Of a DNA stretch of 64,000 nt, positions 55,901 through 63,915 are shown one piece after another. Origin of the DNA: Novosphingobium sp. B1 (GTDB lineage: Bacteria; Pseudomonadota; Alphaproteobacteria; Sphingomonadales; Sphingomonadaceae); the NCBI RefSeq assembly GCF_900176395.1, contig NZ_FWXL01000007.1, positions 1-64,000 of the forward strand, in the 5' to 3' direction. A program made the position numbers and the translations under genes. The notes under the pieces were generated by a model. That model saw only the letters and a list, made by a program, of their open reading frames with translations, ran no database searches and was not told the origin of the DNA. How positions within the stretch are numbered: position 1 is the first letter of the stretch; each line of letters starts with the position of its first letter.

Positions 55901-57658
55901 TTCAGGGTGAGCCACGAGAAAGTCGTGGATGTAGCCAAGGCCGCCGCCGTCGAGTGGAGTGGGCACTTCTTCAAGCACACGGAAGCCGAAGTTTTCGAGC
56001 ACCGGCACGGCATCCGACAGCACGATCGCCCCTTCGCGCTGGTAAAGCTTGAGACGCAGCGCGGCCTCGCCCGCGTTGCGGTGCAAACGGACGGCACGAC
56101 GCGGGGCGTTGCTTCCCGAAAGGGTGCGCAGCACGCGAATATCGCGGGCAGCTTCGGCGGCGCCCGATGCATTACGGTAGGCAATCGGGAAAGCATCGGC
56201 ATATCGCGCGGCAATCGCGGCTGCTCGCGAGGGTTCCTCGGTCGTGGCGAGTTCGGTTTCGACCGCTCCAGCCCATCCCCGGACCATGCCTTGCAACTGC
56301 TGGTCGAGCGCTGCCTCGTCGGCCCTGATGTCCTGTTCGCGCACATCAAGCACGAAGCGCAGCATGGCGAGCGTGCTGCCTTCCACCTGCAGCGACCAGT
56401 CGATCACCTGCGCCCCGGCTGCGGCTTCAAGCATCGAGCGGATGGCGAGGCGAACTTCAGTCGAAAGCACGTCGCGCGGAAGCCAGACGAAGGCAAACAG
56501 GTGGCGGGCAAGTGGAGCTTCGACCAGCGCAAGACGCGGGCGAGGGCGGTCGACCAGGCTCATCATTGCGGTCGACACGCGTTCGAGATCGGCGTCGTCA
56601 AAGCTGACGAGGAGATCATGTGGCAGAGCGGTGAGCGCATGAACAAGCGCCTTGCCGGCATGTCCGTTGGGAGCGAAGCCGAACTTGTCCATCAGCTCGG
56701 CAAGCTGTGTGCGCAGGCGCGGAATGCGATCGGGCGCCGCCGCAAGCGCAGCGCTGGTCCATACGCCAGCGTGAACCGAGAGCGCGACGACCTTGCCGTT
56801 CTCGATCCGCGGGACCATGAACAGGTCAAGCGGTACGCGTCGGTGGACGTTGGCGATGCGGTTTGCCTTGACGATCAGCGGTGCGCGGCCCTTGCCCGAT
56901 TCAAACCAGCGGAACGCGCGGTCAAACGAGCTGTCGGCAAGGAGATTGCGTTGGCTCGCGCGGCAGATGCCGAGCGGCTTGTCCTCACTGCCATCGCGAT
57001 TGCGCGTCACGCTGCCAAGTTGCGTAAGCATGCCATCGGCCAGCCAGCGCAGGAGCGCGGCGCCTTCGGGATCTGCAAGGCCTGCAGCATCTTCGCGCAT
57101 GGCGGCCTGCATCAGGGGCCAGTCGGTAACCGCGGCGCGAACGTCTGCTAGCGTTTCTTCCAGAGCTGCAATCAGGCTGCGACGCTGCCGCGCGTCGGCG
57201 CGCTCCGTTTCGAGATAGACGATCGACTCGCGGCGCTCGCCCGAGGCATCGCCGGCAGGGAAATCCGTGAGGTTGCCTTCACCATCGCGACGCACGGCCA
57301 CAACGGGATGTACCAGCCGATCGATGGCCAAGCCTTGTGCGGTGATGGCAGAGGTGATCGAATCGACAAGGAAGGGCATGTCGTCGTTGATCACCGCGAT
57401 GCGCAAGTGGCGGCCGCCGCTGTCAGAACCACTTACACTTTCGATGGCGATGGCAGGATCGCTGCCCTTGCGGACAGCAGCAGCACCGGCCGCGAAACGT
57501 GCCGCATCAGCAAGACGCGCCGTATCGAAATCAAGCGCTTCGTCCGGCAGGAGCGCGGCTGCAAACCGCTCAGCCAGCGCCAATGATATCTGGTCGGTAG
57601 GCTCCTGCGAGGATGGGGTGGCAGGGTTTTGCGGACGGCTTGCGGACGTTGACGCCAT
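52961..57658 (-). CDS. Large NAD-specific glutamate dehydrogenase, 1565 aa
   Basis: The 180-kDa class of NAD-glutamate dehydrogenase: a long N-terminal regulatory region, then the catalytic core with GGLRWSDRRDDFRTEVLGL, VPTGAKGGF and VGCGDMSGDVFGNGMLLS-like (AGCGDMSGDVFGN). It deaminates glutamate to 2-oxoglutarate and ammonia. Upstream, short inverted repeats CTCTC/GAGAG (57672-57686) and ATACG/CGTAT (57714-57727) may be regulatory. Long antisense reading frames overlap it but are high-GC artefacts. Confidence 0.95.
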   Translation of the reverse strand: MASTSASRPQNPATPSSQEPTDQISLALAERFAAALLPDEALDFDTARLADAARFAAGAAAVRKGSDPAIAIESVSGSDSGGRHLRIAVINDDMPFLVDSITSAITAQGLAIDRLVHPVVAVRRDGEGNLTDFPAGDASGERRESIVYLETERADARQRRSLIAALEETLADVRAAVTDWPLMQAAMREDAAGLADPEGAALLRWLADGMLTQLGSVTRNRDGSEDKPLGICRASQRNLLADSSFDRAFRWFESGKGRAPLIVKANRIANVHRRVPLDLFMVPRIENGKVVALSVHAGVWTSAALAAAPDRIPRLRTQLAELMDKFGFAPNGHAGKALVHALTALPHDLLVSFDDADLERVSTAMMSLVDRPRPRLALVEAPLARHLFAFVWLPRDVLSTEVRLAIRSMLEAAAGAQVIDWSLQVEGSTLAMLRFVLDVREQDIRADEAALDQQLQGMVRGWAGAVETELATTEEPSRAAAIAARYADAFPIAYRNASGAAEAARDIRVLRTLSGSNAPRRAVRLHRNAGEAALRLKLYQREGAIVLSDAVPVLENFGFRVLEEVPTPLDGGGLGYIHDFLVAHPEDSSVEDLLARAASIESSLSAVLNGAAEDDAFNRLIVATGLTATEANWLRAFYRYLRQAGLTFGIPTVVEALKNAPFVTRGLVDAFVARHDPAFAGNREGAFVTAEDRIKTGLAGVAAINDDRLLRSFRALVGAILRTNAFAPAAAEALAFKIDSALVPGLPKPLPWREIFVYSPRVEGIHLRAGPVARGGLRWSDRRDDFRTEVLGLMKAQRVKNAVIVPTGAKGGFYPKHLPDPVKDREGWLAEGKASYQVFIRTLLSITDNIVEGKVVHPADVVIRDGEDPYFVVAADKGTATFSDVANAIAESKDFWLDDAFASGGSKGYDHKAMGITAKGAWLSVRRHFIEMGVDVQTQPVRVAGCGDMSGDVFGNGMLLSKALKVVAAFDHRHIFLDPDPDPARSWDERNRMFALPRSSWDDYDKSLISTGGGVFPRAMKSIPLSAEVQAMLGVELPEIDPDSLISLILQSPVDLLWFGGIGTYVKASTQNNVDVGDPSNDSVRVSANEVRAKVIGEGANLGTTQAARIEFSLHGGRINTDFIDNSAGVDCSDNEVNIKIALAAAKRSGKLTEDARVELLAAMTDEVAHLVLEDNRLQALALSIAERGGAAAMPAWSRLIDVLEEGGDLDRKTEGLAGAEDLARRAAAGQGLTRPELAVLLSSSKLVLQRALEESSVVDDPVLEEELVAAFPQQMREAFETEIVHHRLRREIIATKLANRIINRMGPVIPFELCEEEGVSLAQVAAAFVAAERLLDLRKTWNLLDTADMPETLRLDLFDRIAQGLRGHVADVLRAGRGTQSPDDLIEDLFGGVALLSHTTAELLRGAAQAQARRMADDLATSGVPAEIAARLVHLYDMDGAIGLAHLAGELNVDAAALTGAFADLGAALGIDWAQQAARRMNPSDPWERLLVAGLARDFQQMRLDFLARSKGGSPDAFVSEWLNANAVAVRQFRSLVARAQAAPAVAPAMLAQVASQARTLLGR

Positions 57659-57855
57659 GGCGTGTTCCCGACTCTCCTTGCGAGAGGATATTTCACTCTC
57701 GTGTAATTATTGAATACGTAAGCGTATCATTGTTCCAAAGGGTAATCCAGCCGTTCCGAGACCTCAAGTCCGGTTCACTGGCGCAAGCGGCTTAACCCGC
57801 CGTTGTGAACCCTTTGCCCGTACTTTCGTGCCGAGCGATTTAGATCAGGCCCTTT

Positions 57856-58848
57856 TCAGGCCGGTGCGAGTTCGCGCGCCGCCTGTGCCGTCAGACGGAG
57901 CGAGCGCAGCCGCGCCTCCTGATCGTAGATCGAGGCTGCGACGATGATCTCGTCAGCTTGCGTACGCTCGGCAAATGCGGCCAGTCCGTCGCGTACCGTC
58001 TTCACCGAACCACCGGCGCTGACTTGCCGCACGTGCTCGAGCATGGCGAGGGCGGGCGGCGGCAGGGTGTCGCGGTAGCCCGGCACGGGCGGCTTGAGCC
58101 TGCCCGGTGTGCCGGAACGCAGTGCCACGAAGGCCTGATCCATCGACGAGGCGAGAAGCTGGCCCTCTTCATCGCTTTCTGCAGCGACGACATTGATGGC
58201 AGCGGCGCAATAGGGTGCGTCCAGTGTTTCAGACGGCTGGAAGCGCTCACGATAGATTTTCAGCGCTGCGTCGAGATGGTCGGGCGCGAAGTGCGAGGCA
58301 AAGGCATAAGGCAGGCCCAGCATCGCGGCGAGTTGCGCGCCGAACAGGCTCGAACCGAGAATCCAGAGCTGAGGACGCGCGCCCTTGGCCGGATAAGCCT
58401 GCAGCGGCACGCGGGGGTCGCCAGCGAACTGCAATTGCAGTTCGACCACGTCCTGAGGGAAGTCCTCGGCCGAACGGTTGGTATCCTTGTGAAGGGCGCG
58501 CATGATGCGCTGGTCCGCGCCGGGAGCACGGCCCAGACCAAGATCGATCCGGCCCGGGAACAGGGCGTCTAGCGTGCCGAACTGCTCGGCAATTACCAGC
58601 GGGTTATGGTTGGGCAGCATGATCCCGCCCGACCCGATGCGGATCGTCGACGTGGAGTGGCCGATGTGGGCAAGCGCCACGGCTGTCGCAGCGCCGGCGA
58701 GACCCTCCATGCCGTGATGTTCGGCGACCCAGTAGCGCTCATAGCCGCATTCCTCTGCAACGCGCGCTGCAGCGGAGGAGTTGTCGAGTGCCGCCTTGGC
58801 ATTCCCCCCCTCGACCACGCTGACCAGATCGAGGATGGAGAGTTTCAT
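57856..58848 (-). CDS. Luciferase-like (LLM) flavin-dependent oxidoreductase, 330 aa
   Basis: TIM-barrel LLM fold: LSILDLVSVVEGG at the start, YWVAEHHGMEGLAGAATAVALAHIG, IRIGSGGIMLPNHNPLVIAEQFGTLDALFPGRIDLGLGRAPG and a C-terminal helix. It should use reduced FMN (or F420 in relatives) to oxidise an unknown substrate. Its ATG overlaps the stop of the TPR gene. Confidence 0.9.
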   Translation of the reverse strand: MKLSILDLVSVVEGGNAKAALDNSSAAARVAEECGYERYWVAEHHGMEGLAGAATAVALAHIGHSTSTIRIGSGGIMLPNHNPLVIAEQFGTLDALFPGRIDLGLGRAPGADQRIMRALHKDTNRSAEDFPQDVVELQLQFAGDPRVPLQAYPAKGARPQLWILGSSLFGAQLAAMLGLPYAFASHFAPDHLDAALKIYRERFQPSETLDAPYCAAAINVVAAESDEEGQLLASSMDQAFVALRSGTPGRLKPPVPGYRDTLPPPALAMLEHVRQVSAGGSVKTVRDGLAAFAERTQADEIIVAASIYDQEARLRSLRLTAQAARELAPA

Positions 58849-59771
58849 GATGCTGGCTTTCCTGCGGTTTCGGGTGAAACCGATTTAGGTGCAGGCCCCA
58901 GTTGTTCAAGGTAACCGCGCGCGGTCTGTCCCGCTTCACCGCCCTTGTCGGCCGCAATGACCGACTCCCACGACTTGCGCGCCGCATCATCCCGGCCCGA
59001 AAGAACCGCGATCACGCCCGCCTCCAGTCCGATGCGCGGATCGCGCGGCGCATACTTGGCAGCGATCTCGATGTCGCGCTGCGCCCGATCAAGCTCTTCC
59101 TGGCGGCGTGCGAGGGTGGCAGACAGAAGCCAGCCCTCCGCATCTTCGGGCGCGAGGCGATGGGCCTCGTCCAGAGCGGAAGCAGCCTCGGCAAGACGAT
59201 TCTGCGCCACCAATGCGCGCGAACGGTCGATCTGCAGATCGGCCTGCGCAGCATTGTCGGTCGCGCCCTTCACCGCCAAGGCGCGGTCGAACCACGAAAC
59301 GGCGGCTTCTGCCTGTCCTGCCGCAAGAGCAGCGTTTCCGGCCATACCCATCAGCGGGACCGCGGCGACTTCCTGTTCCTTGGGCACGCCGGCAACAGCC
59401 TGCGAGAATGCTTCGGCCGCCCCGGCAAAGTCGCCTGCGTTCGAGCGCAGCAAGCCGAGACACTGGTTCGCGCGAACCTGCTGACCAGTGTCGCGGCTCT
59501 CCCCGAGCCAGGTCTGGACCTCGACCATCGCGGCATCAGGATCGCTGGCGGCCTTCTGCAGGCAAAAGGCCAGACGGTCCTGTTCGGGCAGTTGCGGGCG
59601 ATCGAGCCCTGCCTGGCGCTCCGCCGCGCGTTCCTTTTCGGGATCGCGTCGACGCGGGATCGGCAAGTCGAACGGGCGCATTGGCATTGTCGAGGGACCA
59701 ATCTGCATCATCGATGCCTGCTGTTCGATCCGGTGCTCCACGGCAAAGAGGGGTGCGGGTAGGTCGATCAT
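58845..59771 (-). CDS. TPR-containing protein, 308 aa
   Basis: After a proline-rich N-terminus (about 1-50) come repeated helix pairs typical of TPRs, with AGAAEAFSQAVAG, AAVSWFDRALA, AAASALDEAHRLAPEDAEGW and AQRDIEIAAKYAP. No signal peptide is evident. It is coupled to the luciferase-like gene by a 4-bp overlap and follows the hydrolase after 22 bp. Confidence 0.85.
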   Translation of the reverse strand: MIDLPAPLFAVEHRIEQQASMMQIGPSTMPMRPFDLPIPRRRDPEKERAAERQAGLDRPQLPEQDRLAFCLQKAASDPDAAMVEVQTWLGESRDTGQQVRANQCLGLLRSNAGDFAGAAEAFSQAVAGVPKEQEVAAVPLMGMAGNAALAAGQAEAAVSWFDRALAVKGATDNAAQADLQIDRSRALVAQNRLAEAASALDEAHRLAPEDAEGWLLSATLARRQEELDRAQRDIEIAAKYAPRDPRIGLEAGVIAVLSGRDDAARKSWESVIAADKGGEAGQTARGYLEQLGPAPKSVSPETAGKPAS

Positions 59772-59793
59772 GGCAGGCTTGTCCTTCGGCACG

Positions 59794-60588
59794 TCAGGTG
59801 TCTTGTCCGGCCATGACCCCGGCGATTTCACGCAAGAGCAGCGCAATGTCGGCCGGGCGGGAAAGCCGGTGGTCGCCGTCCTTGATCAGGTGGACCTGCA
59901 CATCGGCTGAACGCAGGGCACGGGCAAGGCTGATCGAGACCTCCCAGGGGACGTCTGGATCGGCTTGGCCGTGGATCAACCGCACCGGCCCGTCGAACGG
60001 GATCTCGCCGCGCAACCGCTTGTGCTTTTCGGCATCCGAAAAGAACCCGGCATAGGTCGGCGTGGGTTCGGGGCCATAGGGATTGTCCTCATGGATCGTG
60101 CGACCAGCCGCCAGTTCGATCCGCTGCGATTGCGAAAGGCCCCAGTCGGTAAAGTCCGGGGCCGGGGCTATGCCGAGCAGTGCAACGGCACGATTCCCCA
60201 ATGCTTCGGCAATAAGCAGCATGAGCCATCCCCCCATGCTCGAACCTACCAGCGCAACCTTGTCGATGCCAAGGTGATCGATCAGCGCAACGGCCTCGTC
60301 GCGCCACTTGGAAAGGCGCCCATCGGCAAAGTCGCCATCGCTCATCCCGCAGCCGGTGTAATCGAGAAGCAGGCAGCCGTGACCCTGCTCGCGCGCCCAC
60401 TCGAGCACGGCCTGCGCCTTGCCGCCAGCCATGTCGGACATGTAGCCGGGGAGGAACACGATGGTAGCACCGGGGGTAGGACCGGGGGTAGGAACGGGGA
60501 TTGGAGCGGCGATCGAGGCGGCGGGAGGCAGGTGGCGGTAGGCCATCTGCTGGCCCGATGGCAGGGTAAAGCGCGCGATATCAGTCAT
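59794..60588 (-). CDS. Alpha/beta hydrolase, 264 aa
   Basis: Typical fold with FLPGYMSDM, the nucleophile elbow GSSMGGW, acid in HGQADPDVPW and catalytic His in DGDHRLS. A run of four-residue Pro-x-Pro-x repeats near residue 30-42, encoded by a 12-bp tandem repeat at 60469-60504, forms an unusual flexible linker before the oxyanion region. Substrate unknown. Confidence 0.9.
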   Translation of the reverse strand: MTDIARFTLPSGQQMAYRHLPPAASIAAPIPVPTPGPTPGATIVFLPGYMSDMAGGKAQAVLEWAREQGHGCLLLDYTGCGMSDGDFADGRLSKWRDEAVALIDHLGIDKVALVGSSMGGWLMLLIAEALGNRAVALLGIAPAPDFTDWGLSQSQRIELAAGRTIHEDNPYGPEPTPTYAGFFSDAEKHKRLRGEIPFDGPVRLIHGQADPDVPWEVSISLARALRSADVQVHLIKDGDHRLSRPADIALLLREIAGVMAGQDT

Positions 60589-60625
60589 GCCCCAGACATG
60601 GCCCGCAAGGCGCGGCCCGGCAAGC

Positions 60626-60787
60626 TCAGTTCAGCGGAAAGACCAGAATGACGTGCTGGGCGGCGCGGCTGGTCGTGCCGGTTGGGCGGTCAGCCTTGTG
60701 GTGCTTGCTGGCGGACATCGAGGCGGCAGCGATGCCGACCGCAATCGCCAGCCACATGCCAATGCGGCGGGGGTGCTTTCCGGACAT
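60626..60787 (-). CDS. Small membrane protein, 53 aa
   Basis: Starts MSGKHPRRIG, then one hydrophobic segment (WLAIAVGIAAASM) and a polar tail. GGAG lies seven bases upstream of ATG 60787. It follows the XRE gene by two bases, so it is the last gene of the four-gene cassette. No family recognised. Confidence 0.7.
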   Translation of the reverse strand: MSGKHPRRIGMWLAIAVGIAAASMSASKHHKADRPTGTTSRAAQHVILVFPLN

Positions 60788-60789
60788 GT

Positions 60790-60984
60790 TCAATCTCCAC
60801 GCTGGAAGATGTCTTCTATCGGAAGCTCGAAGACATCTGCAATGCGGAAGGCGAGGGGGAGCGAAGGGTCATACTTGCCCGTCTCGATCGCGTTGACCGA
60901 CTGGCGGCTGACCTCTAGCTTTTCGGCAAGATCGGCCTGGCTCCAGTTGCGCTCGGCGCGCAGGACCTTGAGGCGGTTTTTCAT
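60790..60984 (-). CDS. XRE-family transcriptional regulator, 64 aa
   Basis: A helix-turn-helix of the XRE/Cro type: MKNRLKVLRAERNWSQADLAEKL, then VSRQSVNAIETGKYDPSLPLAFRIADVF. At 64 residues it is a bare DNA-binding domain like the YgzD-type short regulators. Its ATG overlaps the membrane protein stop by 4 bp. It likely regulates this small cassette. Confidence 0.9.
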   Translation of the reverse strand: MKNRLKVLRAERNWSQADLAEKLEVSRQSVNAIETGKYDPSLPLAFRIADVFELPIEDIFQRGD

Positions 60985-61397
60985 TCGCCACCTCCGCGCC
61001 GTTCGAGAAGCGCGTTGACGCAACCACCGAAGCCAAGCCCGGCGAACCACAGGACCGTGGCATAGAAGGCCGGGACGTGAGGGAGCAGGCCGAAGCTTTC
61101 GACAAAGCCCCATGCCGTCGCCACGCTGAGCGTGAAGCCGGTGGCGATGAGTATCTGCCGGGTCATCAGGTAGCGCTGGTATTCGTCGCGCAGCGAGGTG
61201 AGCAGGCGGCCAATTGCCACGAACACGCCGATGACCGGGAGCGCGGGAAGGAGGGCGGCTGCATAGGCGCCGAGGCCGGTAGGGGCGCTGTTCTTGAAGA
61301 ACAGGTTCACGCCGACGAGCGTGGCGACATACCCTCCCATCAGCAGCATGACGGCGCGGGTGTAGCGGCGGTGTTCGGGCGTCATCCGGGCGACCAT
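60981..61397 (-). CDS. Membrane protein, 138 aa
   Basis: Four hydrophobic helices and a loop SLRDEYQRYLMTRQIL between the second and third. GGAG lies nine bases before ATG 61397. DUF2178-like in size and topology. It is in the middle of the XRE-membrane protein cassette. Confidence 0.8.
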   Translation of the reverse strand: MVARMTPEHRRYTRAVMLLMGGYVATLVGVNLFFKNSAPTGLGAYAAALLPALPVIGVFVAIGRLLTSLRDEYQRYLMTRQILIATGFTLSVATAWGFVESFGLLPHVPAFYATVLWFAGLGFGGCVNALLERRGGGE

Positions 61398-61400
61398 GGC

Positions 61401-61571
61401 TCAGGCCTCCCGCTGGCGGCGCAGGCAGCGCGTGCCCGAAAGCGCGGCGACAAGCGGCACGAACAGGACGGCATTGGTGGTGGAGCCCTTTGGCAGGACT
61501 TCAAAGATATCGAGCATGGCGATTGCCACCATCACGAGGGCGGTCACGACAGGAAGTGCAAAGCGAATCAT
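61401..61571 (-). CDS. Small membrane protein, 56 aa
   Basis: Two hydrophobic stretches, one at residues 4-22 and another at 33-46, with a basic C-terminus. A strong Shine-Dalgarno, AAGGAGG, lies eight bases upstream of ATG 61571. It is the first gene of the cassette with membrane protein, XRE regulator and 53-aa protein. Confidence 0.75.
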   Translation of the reverse strand: MIRFALPVVTALVMVAIAMLDIFEVLPKGSTTNAVLFVPLVAALSGTRCLRRQREA

Positions 61572-61624
61572 AGGTAAAGCCTCCTTGATTTGATGACAAG
61601 GTTACTTGACCTTTTTACGCAGCA

Positions 61625-61663
61625 TGTCAAGCGTCATTGTCATCATGCCAATGATGCTTGACC
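61625..61663. promoter_or_regulatory. 39-bp inverted repeat between divergent promoters
   Basis: TGTCAAGCGTCATTG (61625-61639) and CAATGATGCTTGACC (61649-61663) form a 13-of-15 inverted repeat around 9 bp. The left arm contains TTGACA on the reverse strand, a perfect -35 for the XRE cassette, and the right arm contains TTGACC on the forward strand, a -35 for the thrS leader. A further CTTGAC lies at 61605-61610. The XRE protein is a candidate binder. Confidence 0.65.
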
Positions 61664-61712
61664 TGATACACATGATGACTCTGTACGGCTTCCACGCTAG
61701 AAGGCGGGCACG

Positions 61713-61781
61713 ATGGCACGCCTGACGACCAGCACTACAACCACTACCCCCGCGAGCCGGGGGCGGTCGCTGCTGGACTAG
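61713..61781 (+). CDS. Threonine-rich leader peptide upstream of thrS, 22 aa
   Basis: ATG 61713 to TAG 61781 with AAGG upstream encodes a peptide in which residues 5-12 are T-T-S-T-T-T-T-T, seven threonines in eight codons using all four ACN codons (ACG, ACC, ACT, ACA). Such a peptide directly before a threonyl-tRNA synthetase gene is the classical sign of attenuation: scarce charged tRNA-Thr stalls the ribosome on these codons. A chance composition is unlikely but expression is not shown. Confidence 0.72.
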   Translation: MARLTTSTTTTTPASRGRSLLD

Positions 61782-61860
61782 GTCCTGCCGCGATGCCGCC
61801 GCCCGGTTCGGGCAGGCCCGCGCATCGCCTCCCGAACCGATCCGATTTGCCTGATGCGCG
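61747..61860 (+). promoter_or_regulatory. Possible thrS attenuator stem-loops
   Basis: CCCCCG (61747-61752) pairs with CGGGGG (61758-61763) right after the Thr codons; GGTTCGGG (61805-61812) pairs with CCCGAACC (61831-61838); CGCGCATC (61819-61826), inside that loop, pairs with GATGCGCG (61853-61860). The last two hairpins interleave, so they exclude each other unless a pseudoknot forms. No T-run follows, so the switch may act through ribosome access or Rho. Confidence 0.5.
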
Positions 61861-61920
61861 CCCTTTCGGTGGCGGCGCACCTGTGCCAAAGCGCTGCCAA
61901 CAGATTGCAGAGAGACCCGC

Positions 61921-63915
61921 ATGTCCGAGTTGCTGAAGATCACCCTGCCCGACGGTTCCGTGCGTGAGGTTACGACCGGCAGCACTCCGGCCGACATTGC
62001 CGCCGCGATCGGTCCGGGCCTTGCCAAGGCTGCGCTGGCGGCGAAAGTCGATGGCGAGCTGGTGGACCTGTCGCGCCCCTTCACGGCAGACGCGCAACTG
62101 GCGCTGGTAACCGCGAAGGACGAGGCTGAAGCGCTCGACCTCGCGCGGCACGACTATGCGCATATTCTGGCAGAAGCGGTACAGGCGCTGTTCCCCGGCA
62201 CGCAGATCACCTTCGGGCCGAGCACGGACGACGGCTTCTATTACGACTTTGCCCCGAAGGACCGCCCGTTCACCGACGAGGACCTCCCGGCGATCGAAGC
62301 GGAGATGCGCAAGATCATCGCCGCCAACAAGCCGCTGCGCCGCGAGGTATGGAGCCGCGAGCAATTGATCAGCCGCTGGAAGCAGCAGGGCGAGAACTTC
62401 AAGGCCGAATGGGCTGCCGAGCTGCCCGAGGGCGAAGAGCTGACGGTCTACTGGTCAGGCGAGGACTGGCTCGACATGTGCCGCGGCCCCCACCTGCCCT
62501 CGACCGGCAAGCTCGATCCGGCGGCGTTCAAGCTGACGCGCGTTTCGGGTGCCTACTGGCGCGGTGACCAGAAGAACGCGATGCTCAGCCGCGTCTATGG
62601 CACCGGCTGGCTCAACAAGAAGCAGCTCGATGCACACCTGACGCGGCTGGAAGAAGCGGCCAAGCGTGACCATCGCAAGCTGGGCAACGAGATGGACCTG
62701 TTCCATCTCCAGGCCGAAGCCCACGGGTCGGTGTTCTGGCACCCCAAGGGCTACCTGATCTGGCGCGAGCTGGAAGCCTACATGCGTCGCGCCATCGACG
62801 GCGCAGGCTATCGCGAGGTCAAGACCCCCCAGGTCATGGACGCGCGCCAGTGGGAGCAGTCCGGCCACTGGGGCAAGTACCGCGAGAACATGTTCGTGAT
62901 CCCCGACGAGGTGCCGAACACCGAGGATGAGGGTCCGATCGTCTCGGATGATGCCGACTGGATGGCACTGAAGCCGATGAACTGCCCGGCGCACGTGCTG
63001 ATCTTCCGGCAGGGCATCAAGTCCTACCGCGAACTGCCCTTGCGCCTGTACGAGAACGGCTGCTGCCACCGCAACGAGCCGCACGGCGCGCTGCACGGGC
63101 TGATGCGAGTGCGCCAGTTCACGCAGGACGACGCGCACATCTTCTGCCGCGAGGACCAGATCGTTTCGGAAGTGCAGGCGTTCTGCGAACTGGCCGACCG
63201 CATCTACAAGCACTTCGGCTTTACCTACTCGATCAAGCTCGCCCTGCGCCCGGAAAAGCGTTTCGGCACCGAGGAGATGTGGGACAAGGCCGAGGCCGAA
63301 CTGCGCGCCGCCGTGGTGCGCGCAGGCCTCGCCACCGAGGAATACGGCTGGGAAGAACTGCCCGGCGAAGGCGCGTTCTATGCCCCCAAGCTGGAATGGC
63401 ACCTGACCGACGCGATCGGCCGCACCTGGCAGGTCGGCACGATCCAGTCGGATCGCGTCCTGCCGGAGCGCCTCGATGCCACCTACATCGGCGAGGATGG
63501 CGAGAAGCACCGTCCGGTCATGCTGCACCGCGCAATCTTCGGTAGCTACGAGCGTTTCATCGGCATCCTGATCGAGCACTTCGCCGGACGCCTGCCGGCG
63601 TGGCTGGCACCGGTGCAGGCCGTGGTTGCGACGATCGTTTCGGATGCTGACGATTATGCCAGGGACGCGCTCGCAAAGCTCAAGGCTGCCGGCATCCGTG
63701 CCGATACCGACCTCAGGAACGAGAAGATCAACTACAAGGTGCGTGAGCACTCGCTGCAGAAGGTCCCCTACCTGCTGGTGGTCGGCAAGCGCGAGGCCGA
63801 GGAAGGCACCGTGGCGATCCGCACGCTGGGCGAACAGCACCAGAAGGTGATGTCGCTGGACGAGGCAATTGCCCTGCTCAAGGGCGAGGCTACGCCGCCG
63901 GATCTGCGGAGCTGA
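61921..63915 (+). CDS. thrS: Threonyl-tRNA synthetase, 664 aa
   Basis: Class II synthetase with N-terminal TGS domain (LPDGSVREV), editing domain with the zinc-like HxxxH (HDYAHILAEA) and SGEDWLDMCRGPHLPSTG, catalytic core with motif 2 RNEPHGALHGLMRVRQFTQDDAHIFC and motif 3 GSYERFIGILIEHFAG, and a C-terminal anticodon domain. It charges tRNA-Thr. The threonine-rich leader upstream suggests regulation by threonine supply. Confidence 0.97.
   Translation: MSELLKITLPDGSVREVTTGSTPADIAAAIGPGLAKAALAAKVDGELVDLSRPFTADAQLALVTAKDEAEALDLARHDYAHILAEAVQALFPGTQITFGPSTDDGFYYDFAPKDRPFTDEDLPAIEAEMRKIIAANKPLRREVWSREQLISRWKQQGENFKAEWAAELPEGEELTVYWSGEDWLDMCRGPHLPSTGKLDPAAFKLTRVSGAYWRGDQKNAMLSRVYGTGWLNKKQLDAHLTRLEEAAKRDHRKLGNEMDLFHLQAEAHGSVFWHPKGYLIWRELEAYMRRAIDGAGYREVKTPQVMDARQWEQSGHWGKYRENMFVIPDEVPNTEDEGPIVSDDADWMALKPMNCPAHVLIFRQGIKSYRELPLRLYENGCCHRNEPHGALHGLMRVRQFTQDDAHIFCREDQIVSEVQAFCELADRIYKHFGFTYSIKLALRPEKRFGTEEMWDKAEAELRAAVVRAGLATEEYGWEELPGEGAFYAPKLEWHLTDAIGRTWQVGTIQSDRVLPERLDATYIGEDGEKHRPVMLHRAIFGSYERFIGILIEHFAGRLPAWLAPVQAVVATIVSDADDYARDALAKLKAAGIRADTDLRNEKINYKVREHSLQKVPYLLVVGKREAEEGTVAIRTLGEQHQKVMSLDEAIALLKGEATPPDLRS

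Noticed and set aside
54737..57151. Two long forward frames (380 and 414 aa) opposite the glutamate dehydrogenase
   Set aside because: Antisense to a clearly conserved gene; composition is that of shadow frames.
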